From NCBI GenBank assembly GCA_030041385.1, contig JASHNY010000078.1:1-61106 (forward strand): DNA of 61,106 nt, read 5' to 3'. Of the stretch, positions 28,529 to 36,534 are shown one piece after another. Position 1 is the stretch's first letter. Every line of letters starts with the position of its first letter. The notes below the pieces were generated by a model. The model searched no databases. It had not been told where the DNA came from and saw only the letters and a program-made list of their open reading frames with translations. The translations under genes were made by a program, and so were the position numbers. Origin of the DNA: Alphaproteobacteria bacterium. GTDB taxonomy: Bacteria > Pseudomonadota > Alphaproteobacteria > ATCC43930 > CGMCC-115725.

Positions 28529-30085
28529 TCACCCAAACGCTGGTGGCCGCGGCTTCTGCGCGAAATCGAGCCCGTCGAGCAGGTTGTAGGCGCGGGCGTC
28601 GCGCTGTTGCAGCGGCTTGAGCGCGAACCGCGCCTCGATCAGGGCCAGTACCGAGGTGGTGTCGGCGATCTTGTGGTCGATATAGCCGCGCCGCGCCCAC
28701 GGGCCGATCAGCAGCGCCGGGATGCGGGTGCCGCAGCCATAGGCGTCGGGCTGCGGCGGCGCGACGTGGTCCCAGAACCCGCCGCCCTCGTCATAGGTGA
28801 CGACGACGAGGCTCCGGCCCCACAGGCGGCTGTTGCCGAGCGCTTTCAGCAGGAACATGACCCAGTCCTCGCCCCAGCGCGGCGCCGAATTGGCCGGGTG
28901 CTCGTCGCGGCCGCCCGTCGCCTTGATGAACGACACGCGCGGCAGCCGGCCGGTCTTGAGGTCGTCAAAGAAATCGGCGGCGTCGCGGATGTGGCCGGCC
29001 TTAACGTTGGCAAACCAGCTCGGGTAGTACTGGAACGGGTTGTGGTGCGACAGGTAATGCTCGGGATTGTCGACGACGACCGAGCCGTCGCCCGGGCCGA
29101 ACGCCGTCTTCATCGCCCAGGGCTTTACCGTGTTCCAGCCCTCATTATACCACGCCCAGGGCAGCGTCGCCGCGTTGAGCCGGTCGCCGATATTCGGATA
29201 GGTCTGTTCCTCCGGCGGCGGGGACAGATCGAGCGAGCCCATGAACGTCTCGGTGGGCCCATTCACCGGCGCCAGGTCGTTGATCATGATGCCGTATTTG
29301 TCGTAGGGCCGGTCGAACACCGGCGGGTCGAGGCTGCCGACCTTGGCCGGCGCCACCTTCGCCGATTGCGCCGAGCGCGCCGCCGCCAAATACAGCGCGT
29401 TGCCGGTCGAGCCGCCCGACATGGCCTGAAAGAAATGGTCGAACAACACGTATTCGTCGGCCAGGTGGTGATAGAAGGGCAGGTCGGCGCGCGTATAGAA
29501 GCCGAGCACGGCGCCGGACGGGGTCGATTCGGCCATCATCATCTCGGCCGGGTCCCGGCCCGGACCCTGGTCGAAAAACACATGCTTGCCGGGCAAGGCC
29601 AGCGCGACGAAGCGGTCCATCTTGCCGCCATGCACCTGGGCGTACATGCGGAAGAAATGGTGCATCGGGTCCCATTTCACGTTGTCGCCGGGCGGGATGT
29701 ACGGCGCCAGCGGGAACGGCCGGTTCTGCAACAGCGCGCCGGCAAACCCGGGGATGTCATACGGCACCGGCAGGTACGGGTAGGGCACGCCGGCCGGGTT
29801 CCTCTGCAAGCCGGTGAACCGGGCAGCGACCTTTCCATCGCGGTCCAAAAGCCCGGCAACCTCGCCGCCGTGCGCCGGCCGGTATGCACCGAAATAATGG
29901 TCGAAGCTGCGATTCTCCTGAAAAATCACGATCACGTGGTCGATCCTGTCGCGCAGACCCTGGAGATCGGGCGCGGCCGGCGCCGCCTGCGATTGCGCGG
30001 CAAGGCACGGGGCAAGCAGGGCCGCGCCCCCGGCCAGCGCGACGGATTTGAGAAAGCGCCGGCGGCTCTGCCTGAGAATCGTCAT
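28529..30085 (-). CDS. Tat-exported phosphoesterase (phospholipase C / acid phosphatase AcpA family)
   Basis: Secreted phosphoesterase, 518 aa. Tat signal SRRRFLK (7-13) followed by a hydrophobic stretch VALAGGAALLAPCLA. The phosphoesterase-family motif QENRSFDHYFG (56-66) is followed by SGGSTGNALY near the middle and TYDEGGGFWDHV with the second set of metal/phosphate ligands. The start is MTILRQSRRRF; more upstream codons would bury the signal. Substrate unclear: phosphatidylcholine-type lipids or phosphomonoesters. It converges on glmS; the 190 nt between them contain a GC-rich stem (GCGCGGC/GCCGCGC) but no gene. Confidence 0.88.
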   Translation of the reverse strand: MTILRQSRRRFLKSVALAGGAALLAPCLAAQSQAAPAAPDLQGLRDRIDHVIVIFQENRSFDHYFGAYRPAHGGEVAGLLDRDGKVAARFTGLQRNPAGVPYPYLPVPYDIPGFAGALLQNRPFPLAPYIPPGDNVKWDPMHHFFRMYAQVHGGKMDRFVALALPGKHVFFDQGPGRDPAEMMMAESTPSGAVLGFYTRADLPFYHHLADEYVLFDHFFQAMSGGSTGNALYLAAARSAQSAKVAPAKVGSLDPPVFDRPYDKYGIMINDLAPVNGPTETFMGSLDLSPPPEEQTYPNIGDRLNAATLPWAWYNEGWNTVKPWAMKTAFGPGDGSVVVDNPEHYLSHHNPFQYYPSWFANVKAGHIRDAADFFDDLKTGRLPRVSFIKATGGRDEHPANSAPRWGEDWVMFLLKALGNSRLWGRSLVVVTYDEGGGFWDHVAPPQPDAYGCGTRIPALLIGPWARRGYIDHKIADTTSVLALIEARFALKPLQQRDARAYNLLDGLDFAQKPRPPAFG

Positions 30086-30196
30086 CGTCGTGTCCTTTCC
30101 CCCGTCCCCTCGCCGGTTTCCCGCGCGATCTATCGCGACAATATTGCAACGCGATGACAATTCTACGGGACCGCGAGCGGATGCGCAGGCGGCGCC

Positions 30197-30559
30197 TCAC
30201 GACCGCCGCGGCGGCACCAGCCAGAACAATCCCAGCGTGTAGCCGAACACGGCGACATAAAACAGCGCAAATACCCAGAGCGGCAGTTTCCAGTAGACCA
30301 ACCAGTTGACCCACCCCACGATCAGCGGTAGCGGCCGGGTTGCGGCGCCGGCCAATTCGCTTTGCCACAGCGTCAGGATGCAGGCGCGGCCCGCCACGGC
30401 CTGCACCGCGACCGCCGCTAGCGATAAGAGATGCAGCACCCGCCACCACCGGATGCGCACGAAACGCCAGCCGCAAGCCGCGCCAACCGGGACCGCGACG
30501 AGGCCGAACACATTGAACAGAATGACCACGAGATGCGCCGCGAGGACGAGTTCGGCCAT
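30197..30559 (-). CDS. DUF2784 family membrane protein
   Basis: A 120-aa protein with about three or four hydrophobic segments: LVLAAHLVVILFNVFGLVAV, VLHLLSLAAVAVQAVAG, and VFALFYVAVFGYTLGLFWLV. The pattern of Ala-His near the N-terminus, RACILTLWQSEL in the middle and a final helix matches DUF2784, a family of unknown function. No strong ribosome-binding site; the start at 30559 gives the usual N-terminus, and an upstream TTG at 30583 is an alternative. Confidence 0.8.
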   Translation of the reverse strand: MAELVLAAHLVVILFNVFGLVAVPVGAACGWRFVRIRWWRVLHLLSLAAVAVQAVAGRACILTLWQSELAGAATRPLPLIVGWVNWLVYWKLPLWVFALFYVAVFGYTLGLFWLVPPRRS

Positions 30560-30590
30560 CGTCACGTCGGGCAATCCGGTCAAAGGCTTA

Positions 30591-30618
30591 TTGACTTAGC
30601 AGCTACCTTAGCTAGAAT
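30591..30618 (+). promoter_or_regulatory. Sigma-70-like promoter and operator of the toxin-antitoxin pair
   Basis: TTGACT (30591-30596), 16-nt spacer, TAGAAT (30613-30618), 22 nt before the antitoxin ATG. The spacer contains the palindrome TAGCAGCTA (30597-30605) and then TAGCTA (30610-30615), with TTAGC repeated 14 nt apart. These are plausible binding sites for the Phd-type antitoxin, which would autoregulate. Seen directly; the regulatory role is inferred from how phd/yefM operons work. Confidence 0.6.
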
Positions 30619-30640
30619 AACGCGCTCCCTCGAGGTCGCT

Positions 30641-30874
30641 ATGAGCGAAATGATATCGATCCATGCCGCCAAGACTCATCTGTCGCGGCTCATCGCGCGG
30701 GTCGAGGCGGGAGAGGAGATCGTCATCGCCCGCGGCCACACGCCGGTCGCACGGCTGGTGCCGATGGCGCCGGTGCCGCGCCGCGTGTTCGGCGCCTTGC
30801 GCGACCGGATCGCACTCGGGCCGCAATTCTTTGAGCCCCTGCCGGCCGACGAATTGACGCTCTGGGGCCAATAG
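30641..30874 (+). CDS. Phd/YefM-type antitoxin
   Basis: A 77-aa antitoxin. The N-terminal Phd/YefM DNA-binding fold is visible as MISIHAAKTHLSRLIARVEA then EEIVIARGHTPVARLVPM. The C-terminal tail (FGALRDRIALGPQFFEPLPA) would wrap around and inhibit the PIN toxin. It ends 3 nt before vapC. Probably labile and autorepressing, as is known for the family. Confidence 0.9.
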   Translation: MSEMISIHAAKTHLSRLIARVEAGEEIVIARGHTPVARLVPMAPVPRRVFGALRDRIALGPQFFEPLPADELTLWGQ

Positions 30875-30877
30875 GCG

Positions 30878-31264
30878 ATGCGGCTATTGATCGACACTCA
30901 CCCGCTCGTCTGGTGGCTGGTCGGGGACGAGGCGCTGTCGCCGAAAGCGCGCGAGGCGATCGCAGACCCCGCCAACCAGGTTTTCGTCAGCGCCGTATCA
31001 GCGCTGGAGATCGCCACCAAGCATCGCATCGGGCGGCTGCCGGAAGCCGCGTTCCTGACCGGCGACGCCGCCGCGATCATCGCCGGGCAGGGCTTTACCG
31101 AATTGCCGCTCTCGTTGCGCGACGCGCAGGTTGCCGGCGCCCTGCCGGCGCTGCATCGCGACCCGTTTGACCGCGTGCTCGTCGCCCAGGCGCTGGTATC
31201 CGACCTGTCGATCGTGTCGGACGACGCGATCTTCGACACTTACGGCGTCACCCGCCTGTGGTGA
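30878..31264 (+). CDS. vapC: PIN-domain toxin (VapC type)
   Basis: A 128-aa PIN-domain ribonuclease. Acidic metal ligands are in place: D6 in LLIDTHPLVWWL, E in SAVSALEIATKHRIG, D in HRDPFDRVLVAQA and D in IVSDDAIF. VapC enzymes cleave tRNA or rRNA and stop translation when the antitoxin is lost; the RNA target here is unknown. Pairing with a Phd-type antitoxin in place of AbrB-type VapB is common. Codon use matches the chromosome, so the module looks resident. Confidence 0.92.
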   Translation: MRLLIDTHPLVWWLVGDEALSPKAREAIADPANQVFVSAVSALEIATKHRIGRLPEAAFLTGDAAAIIAGQGFTELPLSLRDAQVAGALPALHRDPFDRVLVAQALVSDLSIVSDDAIFDTYGVTRLW

Positions 31265-31278
31265 CCGCGGCGGCCGGT

Positions 31279-32658
31279 TCAGCCGAACCGACCGGCGATA
31301 TGGCCATAGAGAGCGCGCAGGGTCTGCGCCTCGGCGCCTTCGGGGCGGCCCGGCCGGGCGCGCGTGTTCCACGCCATCACGTCGAGATGCGCCCAGGGAA
31401 TGCCCGGCGCGACGAATTCCTGCAGGTACAGCGCGGCGGTGATCGCCCCGCCATGCGGCCCCTCGGAGACGTTGTTGATGTCGGCAATCTTGCTGTCGAG
31501 GTTTCGCCGGTAGGGCCGCCATAGCGGCATCCGCCACAGCGGGTCGTCCGCGGCGGCCCCGGCGGCGACAAGCACGGCGGCCAGGGCGTCATCGTTGCAG
31601 AACAGCGCCGGAAGCTCGGGGCCGAGCGCGACCCGCGCGGCGCCCGTCAGGGTGGCGATGTCGACGAGCAATGCCGGGGTTTCGCTCGCCGCCTCGGCCA
31701 GCCCGTCGCACAGGATCAGCCGCCCCTCCGCGTCGGTATTGCCGATTTCGACGCTGATCCCCTTGCGCGTGCGCACGATGTCGCGCGGGCGCATCGCATT
31801 GCCGGCGACCGAATTCTCGACGCAGGGCAGCAGCACGCGCAGGCGGACGTTCAGCCTGGCCGCCATGATCGCCTGGCCGAGCGCGAGCACGATCGCCGCG
31901 CCCGCCATGTCCTTTTTCATGTTGAGCATGCCCGAGGCCGGCTTCAGGTCGAGTCCGCCCGAATCGAAGCAGACGCCCTTGCCGACCAGCGTCACCTTGG
32001 GCGCCCGTTCGTCGCCCCAGGCGATGTCGACGAGGCGCGGCGGCCGGTCGCTGGCGCGCCCCACCAGGTGGATCGTCGGATAGTTCTCGCGCAACAGCTC
32101 GTCGCCGACGACGACGCGATAGCGCGCGCCGGCGGCCTCGGCGACCCGCGCCGCCGCGGCGGCCAGCTCTTCCGGCCCCATGTCGGAAGCCGGCGTGGAA
32201 ATCAGGTCGCGGGCGAGAAACACCGCCGCAGCGAGCCGCTCGACGAGGCCGCGATCGGCACCGTCGGGCCAGACCAGCCGTGCGGCGCCCGGCTTCTTTT
32301 TTTCCTGATAGCGGGTGAAGGCGTAGGTGCCGAGCGCCCAGCCGAGCGCGATCTGGCCGGCATCGCCGCCTTCGGGCACGGCGGAGAGCCGGTAATTGCC
32401 GGCCGGCAGAGACTCCGACAGGCCGGCGAGCACCCACATCGCCGCCTCGTCGCCGCCGCTGCCGACGAGAACCCCGGCAAGCCCGCCTTCTTTGCCCGGC
32501 AACAGCGCGAATTTTCCCGGCTCGGCGGCAAAGCCGATCGCCGCCGCCCAGTCGCGCTGCCATGCCGGCGCCTGCTCGCGCCATTGGGCCAAGCCGTCCT
32601 TGGTCAGGGCGACGATCGGCACCGCGCCGTCGCCGCCATCGATCAGTGAGAAGCCCAT
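31279..32658 (-). CDS. M17 leucyl aminopeptidase family protein
   Basis: Cytosolic di-metal aminopeptidase, 459 aa. The C-terminal catalytic domain has the M17 metal and active-site motifs: VGKGVCFDSGGLDLKP (Lys and Asp), KKDMAGAA, the signature NTDAEGRL, and the later ALLVDIATLTGAA. The N-terminal part is shorter and more divergent than in PepA. Converges on vapC with 14 nt between, and is divergent from the GST gene. Confidence 0.92.
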   Translation of the reverse strand: MGFSLIDGGDGAVPIVALTKDGLAQWREQAPAWQRDWAAAIGFAAEPGKFALLPGKEGGLAGVLVGSGGDEAAMWVLAGLSESLPAGNYRLSAVPEGGDAGQIALGWALGTYAFTRYQEKKKPGAARLVWPDGADRGLVERLAAAVFLARDLISTPASDMGPEELAAAAARVAEAAGARYRVVVGDELLRENYPTIHLVGRASDRPPRLVDIAWGDERAPKVTLVGKGVCFDSGGLDLKPASGMLNMKKDMAGAAIVLALGQAIMAARLNVRLRVLLPCVENSVAGNAMRPRDIVRTRKGISVEIGNTDAEGRLILCDGLAEAASETPALLVDIATLTGAARVALGPELPALFCNDDALAAVLVAAGAAADDPLWRMPLWRPYRRNLDSKIADINNVSEGPHGGAITAALYLQEFVAPGIPWAHLDVMAWNTRARPGRPEGAEAQTLRALYGHIAGRFG

Positions 32659-32749
32659 CGCCTGCCTCGCCTCGCGCCGTCACCGGCGACATTGCGCCGC
32701 CCCGTCGGTGCCGTCACAGTAGCGGGTCACCGGTAGGGGCAAAAGATTC

Positions 32750-33403
32750 ATGGCCGATCTGACGATCATTCTCGGCAACAAGAATTATTCGTCGTGGTCG
32801 TTGCGGGCGTGGCTGGCGGCGCGGCAGGCCGGGATCGCCTTCGACGAGATCGTGATCCCGCTGTACCGGCCGGAAAGCCGGGAGAAGATCCTCGCGCATT
32901 CGCCGTCGGGAAAGGTGCCGGCCCTGCGCCATGGCGCCGCCCAGGTGTGGGAAAGCCTGGCGATCTGCGAGTACCTCGCCGAGACCTTTCCCGAGGCAGC
33001 GCTGTGGCCGCGGGACGCGGCGGCGCGGGCGGCGGCGCGCGCGGTCAGCACCGAGATGCATGCCGGGTTTCTGCCGTTGCGCCGGCACCTGCCGATGAAT
33101 TTGCGCCGGGCAATCGCCGCGCGCCAGATTCCCGGCGAGGTCGAGGCCGATATCAACCGGATCTGTGCGATCTGGCGCGATTGCCGCGCCCGGTTCGGCG
33201 CCAAGGGACCATTCCTGTTCGGCGGCTTCACGATCGCCGACGCGATGTATGCGCCGGTCGCGACCCGGTTTCACACCTATGCGGTCGCGCTCGACCGCGT
33301 GTGCGAGGCCTATGGCCAGGCGATCATGACCTTGCCGGCGATGCAGGAATGGATCGAAGCCGCCCACGCCGAACCCTGGGTGGTGGAGAATTTCGAGGTC
33401 TGA
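32750..33403 (+). CDS. Glutathione S-transferase family protein
   Basis: A 217-aa cytosolic GST. The N-terminal thioredoxin-like domain has LGNKNYSSWSLRAWLAARQA (9-28) with the likely catalytic Ser in YSSWS, SPSGKVPAL with the cis-Pro, and VWESLAICEYLAE with the glutathione-binding Glu-Ser pair. The all-helical C-terminal domain includes FLFGGFTIADAMYAPVATRF. Substrate unknown. Convergent with the alpha/beta hydrolase gene. Confidence 0.92.
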   Translation: MADLTIILGNKNYSSWSLRAWLAARQAGIAFDEIVIPLYRPESREKILAHSPSGKVPALRHGAAQVWESLAICEYLAETFPEAALWPRDAAARAAARAVSTEMHAGFLPLRRHLPMNLRRAIAARQIPGEVEADINRICAIWRDCRARFGAKGPFLFGGFTIADAMYAPVATRFHTYAVALDRVCEAYGQAIMTLPAMQEWIEAAHAEPWVVENFEV

Positions 33404-33405
33404 AC

Positions 33406-33450
33406 CCGAAATTCGTTTTAAGCCTTATCCCGACATACGGCGAATTTCGG
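33406..33450. terminator. Inverted repeat between convergent GST and hydrolase genes
   Basis: CCGAAATTCG (33406-33415) and CGAATTTCGG (33441-33450) are perfect 10-bp arms with a 25-nt loop. They straddle the convergent stops, the right arm lying inside the last codons of the hydrolase gene. A TTTTAAGC stretch follows the left arm. Possibly a shared bidirectional terminator. Confidence 0.45.
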
Positions 33451-34252
33451 ATTCGGCACACGAGGCGCCGATCAGCGCATCCAGCGTCTGTGCCAGAAGC
33501 GCCAGGTCCCGATCGCGCGACAGGCGATGGTCGCCGTCCTTGACCAGGGTCACGGTGACATCGCCGCCGGCCAGCCGCTCGGCGATCGCAAGGCTCCGCT
33601 GCCACGGTACCGAGGCGTCGCCCATCCCGTGCAATAGCCGCACCGGCCGCATGACCGGGATCGGTGCGCGCAACACCAGGTGGCGGCGCCCGTCTTCGAT
33701 CAGCGCGGCGGTGTAGAGATAACCTGCGGGGTCGTATTGCGAAGCCAATACCACCCGGCCGGTTTGCGACAATTCCTGTCGCTGCGCCGCGTCTAGCCGG
33801 GGCCACAGCAGGTCCTCGGTGAAATCGGGGGCGGCAGCGATGCCAATGAGAGCGTGGATGCGAGCCGGGCGCGCCAGCGCCGCCAGCAGCATGATCCATC
33901 CGCCCATGCTGGAGCCGACGAGGATCTGCGGCCCGGCGGTCAGCGAATCGATCACGGCGACCGCGTCGTCGGTCCAGCGCCCGATCGTGCCGGCAGCGAA
34001 ATCGCCGCTCGATGCGCCATGCCCGAAATAGTCGAAGCGCACATAGGCGTGCCCGCGCCGGCGGCAATAATCTTCGAGAAACAGGGCCTTGGTGCCGGTC
34101 ATGTCGGAGCGGAAGCCGGCGAGGAAAACCACGCCGGGCGCCGCGCCGGCAACCGCCCGGTAGGCGATTGTCGCGCCGTCCGGGCATGCTAGAATCGGCG
34201 TGGCCGCTCGCGCCGGAGGTGGAGACGCCGGTTCGGTGTCGGGCGCGGGCAT
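33425..34252 (-). CDS. Alpha/beta hydrolase
   Basis: A 275-aa serine hydrolase of the alpha/beta fold. The oxyanion loop region is VVFLAGFRSDMTGTKA, the nucleophile elbow GSSMGG places Ser at about 114, and the catalytic His is in KDGDHRLSRDRD near the C-terminus; the acid is likely in HGMGDASVPW. Resembles short-chain esterase/palmitoyl-thioesterase (ABHD10-like) proteins. Substrate unknown. Divergent from the GT4 gene with 21 nt between the starts. Confidence 0.88.
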   Translation of the reverse strand: MPAPDTEPASPPPARAATPILACPDGATIAYRAVAGAAPGVVFLAGFRSDMTGTKALFLEDYCRRRGHAYVRFDYFGHGASSGDFAAGTIGRWTDDAVAVIDSLTAGPQILVGSSMGGWIMLLAALARPARIHALIGIAAAPDFTEDLLWPRLDAAQRQELSQTGRVVLASQYDPAGYLYTAALIEDGRRHLVLRAPIPVMRPVRLLHGMGDASVPWQRSLAIAERLAGGDVTVTLVKDGDHRLSRDRDLALLAQTLDALIGASCAESEIRRMSG

Positions 34253-34273
34253 CGGGAATCTTGCGGCAGCGGA

Positions 34274-35494
34274 ATGGCGAACGACGATATCATTGGCGCG
34301 CCGCCGGCAAAAGGCCGGCCGCCCGCCGTGCTGCAGGTGATCCCGAGCCTGATTACCGGCGGGGTCGAGCGCGGCACCATCGATCTTGCCCGGGCACTGG
34401 TCGCGGCCGGCTGGTCTGCCGTCGTCGCCTCCGCCGGCGGCCCGTTGGAGCGCGAATTGGCCCGAACCGGCGCCACCCACGTGCAATTGCCGCTGGCCTC
34501 GAAGAACCCGTTGACGATTCGACGCAATGTCCGCGCCCTCGCCGAAATCGTGCGCCACCACCGCATCGACATCATCCACGCGCGCAGCCGGGCTCCGGCC
34601 TGGAGCGCGTGGCCGGCGGCCCAGGTGACGCGGCGCCGCTTCGTCACGACGTTCCACAACGCCTATCCGAACGACCTGCCGTTCAAGCAGCGCTACAACG
34701 CGGTAATGGCGCGCGGCGAACGGGTTATCGCGATCTCGGAATTCGTCGCCGAACACGTCGCGCAAACGTACGGCGTCGGCGCCGACCGGCTGCGCGTGAT
34801 CCCGCGCGGCGTCGACCTCGCCGTGTTCGATCCGGCCAAGGTTACCGGCGACCGCGTCGTCGCCCTGGCAACGTATTGGCGCATCCCCGACGGCGCCGCG
34901 GTGGTGATGCTGCCGGGCCGCCTGACGCGCTGGAAGGGCGGGCTCGACCTGATCGAGGCGATTGCGCGCCTCGCACGGCGCGACCTGTGCTGCGTCTTTG
35001 TCGGTGCCGAGCAGCGCGGCGGCTTTCGCAGCGAGCTGGAAGCCGCGATCGAACGGCACGGGCTGACCGGCCTGTTTCGCATCGTCGAGGATTGCCGCGA
35101 CATGCCGGCCGCGTATGCGCTGGCCGATGTGGTCGTCTCGGCCTCGACCGATCCCGAAGGGTTCGGCCGCATCATCGTCGAGGCGCAGGCGATGGGGCGC
35201 CCGGTCGTCGCCACCGACCATGGCGGCGCCCGCGAGACCATCGTGGCCGGCTCGACCGGCTGGCTGGTGCCGCCGCGCGACCCCGATGCGCTGGCCGCGG
35301 CAATCGCCGAGGCGCTGGCGCTGACCCCGGGGCAGCGTGGCGCGCTCGGCCGGCGCGGGCGCGCACATGTCGCCGCGCATTTCACCCGCGAGGCGATGTG
35401 CGCCCGCACGATCGACGTCTACGAAGAGCTGCTGTTTCCCGCCGCACCTGCAGCGACCGCCTGGCACGGCGAGAGGATGGCGATCTCGGCCTAA
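34274..35494 (+). CDS. GT4-family glycosyltransferase
   Basis: GT-B fold retaining glycosyltransferase, 406 aa. The N-terminal acceptor domain starts VLQVIPSLITGGVERGTIDL. The C-terminal donor domain has VVMLPGRLTRWKGGLDLIEA and the EX7E motif within DPEGFGRIIVEAQAMGRPVV. Such enzymes build lipopolysaccharide core or capsule. It precedes a GT9 gene, so the two probably act on the same glycan, which is inference from position. Confidence 0.9.
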   Translation: MANDDIIGAPPAKGRPPAVLQVIPSLITGGVERGTIDLARALVAAGWSAVVASAGGPLERELARTGATHVQLPLASKNPLTIRRNVRALAEIVRHHRIDIIHARSRAPAWSAWPAAQVTRRRFVTTFHNAYPNDLPFKQRYNAVMARGERVIAISEFVAEHVAQTYGVGADRLRVIPRGVDLAVFDPAKVTGDRVVALATYWRIPDGAAVVMLPGRLTRWKGGLDLIEAIARLARRDLCCVFVGAEQRGGFRSELEAAIERHGLTGLFRIVEDCRDMPAAYALADVVVSASTDPEGFGRIIVEAQAMGRPVVATDHGGARETIVAGSTGWLVPPRDPDALAAAIAEALALTPGQRGALGRRGRAHVAAHFTREAMCARTIDVYEELLFPAAPAATAWHGERMAISA

Positions 35495-35527
35495 CCGAAA
35501 TTGACATGACGGTTGCGCGGGGCCAAA

Positions 35528-35554
35528 TCTACCCTCAATTCCTGTCAGGGTAGA
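35528..35554. repeat. Inverted repeat between the two glycosyltransferase genes
   Basis: TCTACCCT (35528-35535) and AGGGTAGA (35547-35554) are perfect arms around an 11-nt loop. A TTGACA hexamer lies upstream at 35501-35506 but I see no good -10 at proper spacing. The repeat could be an operator or a weak terminator in the 86-nt gap. Confidence 0.4.
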
Positions 35555-35580
35555 TCGCCGGTTATTTCGTAACGGCAGAC

Positions 35581-36513
35581 GTGGCGGCACCCCAAAAGAT
35601 CCTCGTCATCAAGCTCAGCGCGCTCGGCGATTTCGTGCAGGCCATGGGGGCGGCGGCGGCGATCCGCGCGTTTCACGGCAGCGCGGCGATCACGCTGCTG
35701 ACCACCGCGCCCTACCTCGAACTGGCCCGCCGGGCGCCCTATTTCGACGAGGTATGGGTCGACGAGCGGCCGCGCTGGTACGAGCCGGGCGCCATCCTGC
35801 GGCTGCGCCGCCGATTGCGCGCCGGCGGGTTCGACCGCGTCTACGATCTGCAGACCAGATTGCGCAGCGGCCTCTATTTCCGGCTGATGCGCGATGGCGA
35901 CCGCCCCGAGTGGTCGGGCATCGCCGCCGGCGCCTCGCACCCCCACCGCAACCCCGCGCGCAACCGCATGCACACGCTCGACCGCCAGGACGAGCAGCTG
36001 CGCCTGGCCGGCATTCCCGGCCCGGTACCGCTGCCCGACTTGTCGTGGGCCGCGACCGACATCGCCCGATTCGCTCTGCCGCCCGGCTACGTGCTGCTGA
36101 TCCCCGGCGGCGCCGCCCACCGGCTGAAGAAGCGCTGGCCGGCCGAGCGTTACGCCGGGCTGGCCGCCCGCATCGCTGCCGCCGGCCTGACCCCGGTCGT
36201 CATCGGCGGCGGCGGCGAGGGCCCGCTCGGGCGGATCATCGCCGCCGCGGCCCCGGCGGTGCGCGACCTGACCGGCGCCACCGGGTTCGGCGACATCGTC
36301 GCGCTGGGCCGTGGCGCGCGGCGCGCAATCGGCAACGATACCGGGCCGATGCACCTCGCGGTGGCGGGCGGCGCCCCGGCGACCGTGCTCTATTCCGCAG
36401 CCTCCGATCCGCGTCTCACCGCACCGCGCGGAGCCGACGTGGCGATATTGCAGCGGCCCGACCTCGCCGAACTCGACATCGACGCAGTTGCCGCCACGCT
36501 GGGGTTAAGCTAA
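35581..36513 (+). CDS. GT9-family glycosyltransferase (heptosyltransferase-like)
   Basis: A 310-aa heptosyltransferase-like enzyme, GTG start. Family features: ILVIKLSALGDFVQAM with the acidic residue of the acceptor site, VYDLQTRLRSGLYFRL, LLIPGGAAHRLKKRWPAERY in the donor domain, and GNDTGPMHLAVAGGAP, the hallmark of GT9. Likely adds heptose or a similar sugar to lipopolysaccharide core on the cytoplasmic face. thrS starts 21 nt later. Confidence 0.9.
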   Translation: MAAPQKILVIKLSALGDFVQAMGAAAAIRAFHGSAAITLLTTAPYLELARRAPYFDEVWVDERPRWYEPGAILRLRRRLRAGGFDRVYDLQTRLRSGLYFRLMRDGDRPEWSGIAAGASHPHRNPARNRMHTLDRQDEQLRLAGIPGPVPLPDLSWAATDIARFALPPGYVLLIPGGAAHRLKKRWPAERYAGLAARIAAAGLTPVVIGGGGEGPLGRIIAAAAPAVRDLTGATGFGDIVALGRGARRAIGNDTGPMHLAVAGGAPATVLYSAASDPRLTAPRGADVAILQRPDLAELDIDAVAATLGLS

Positions 36514-36534
36514 GCCGTTCGGATGGAGCGCACC

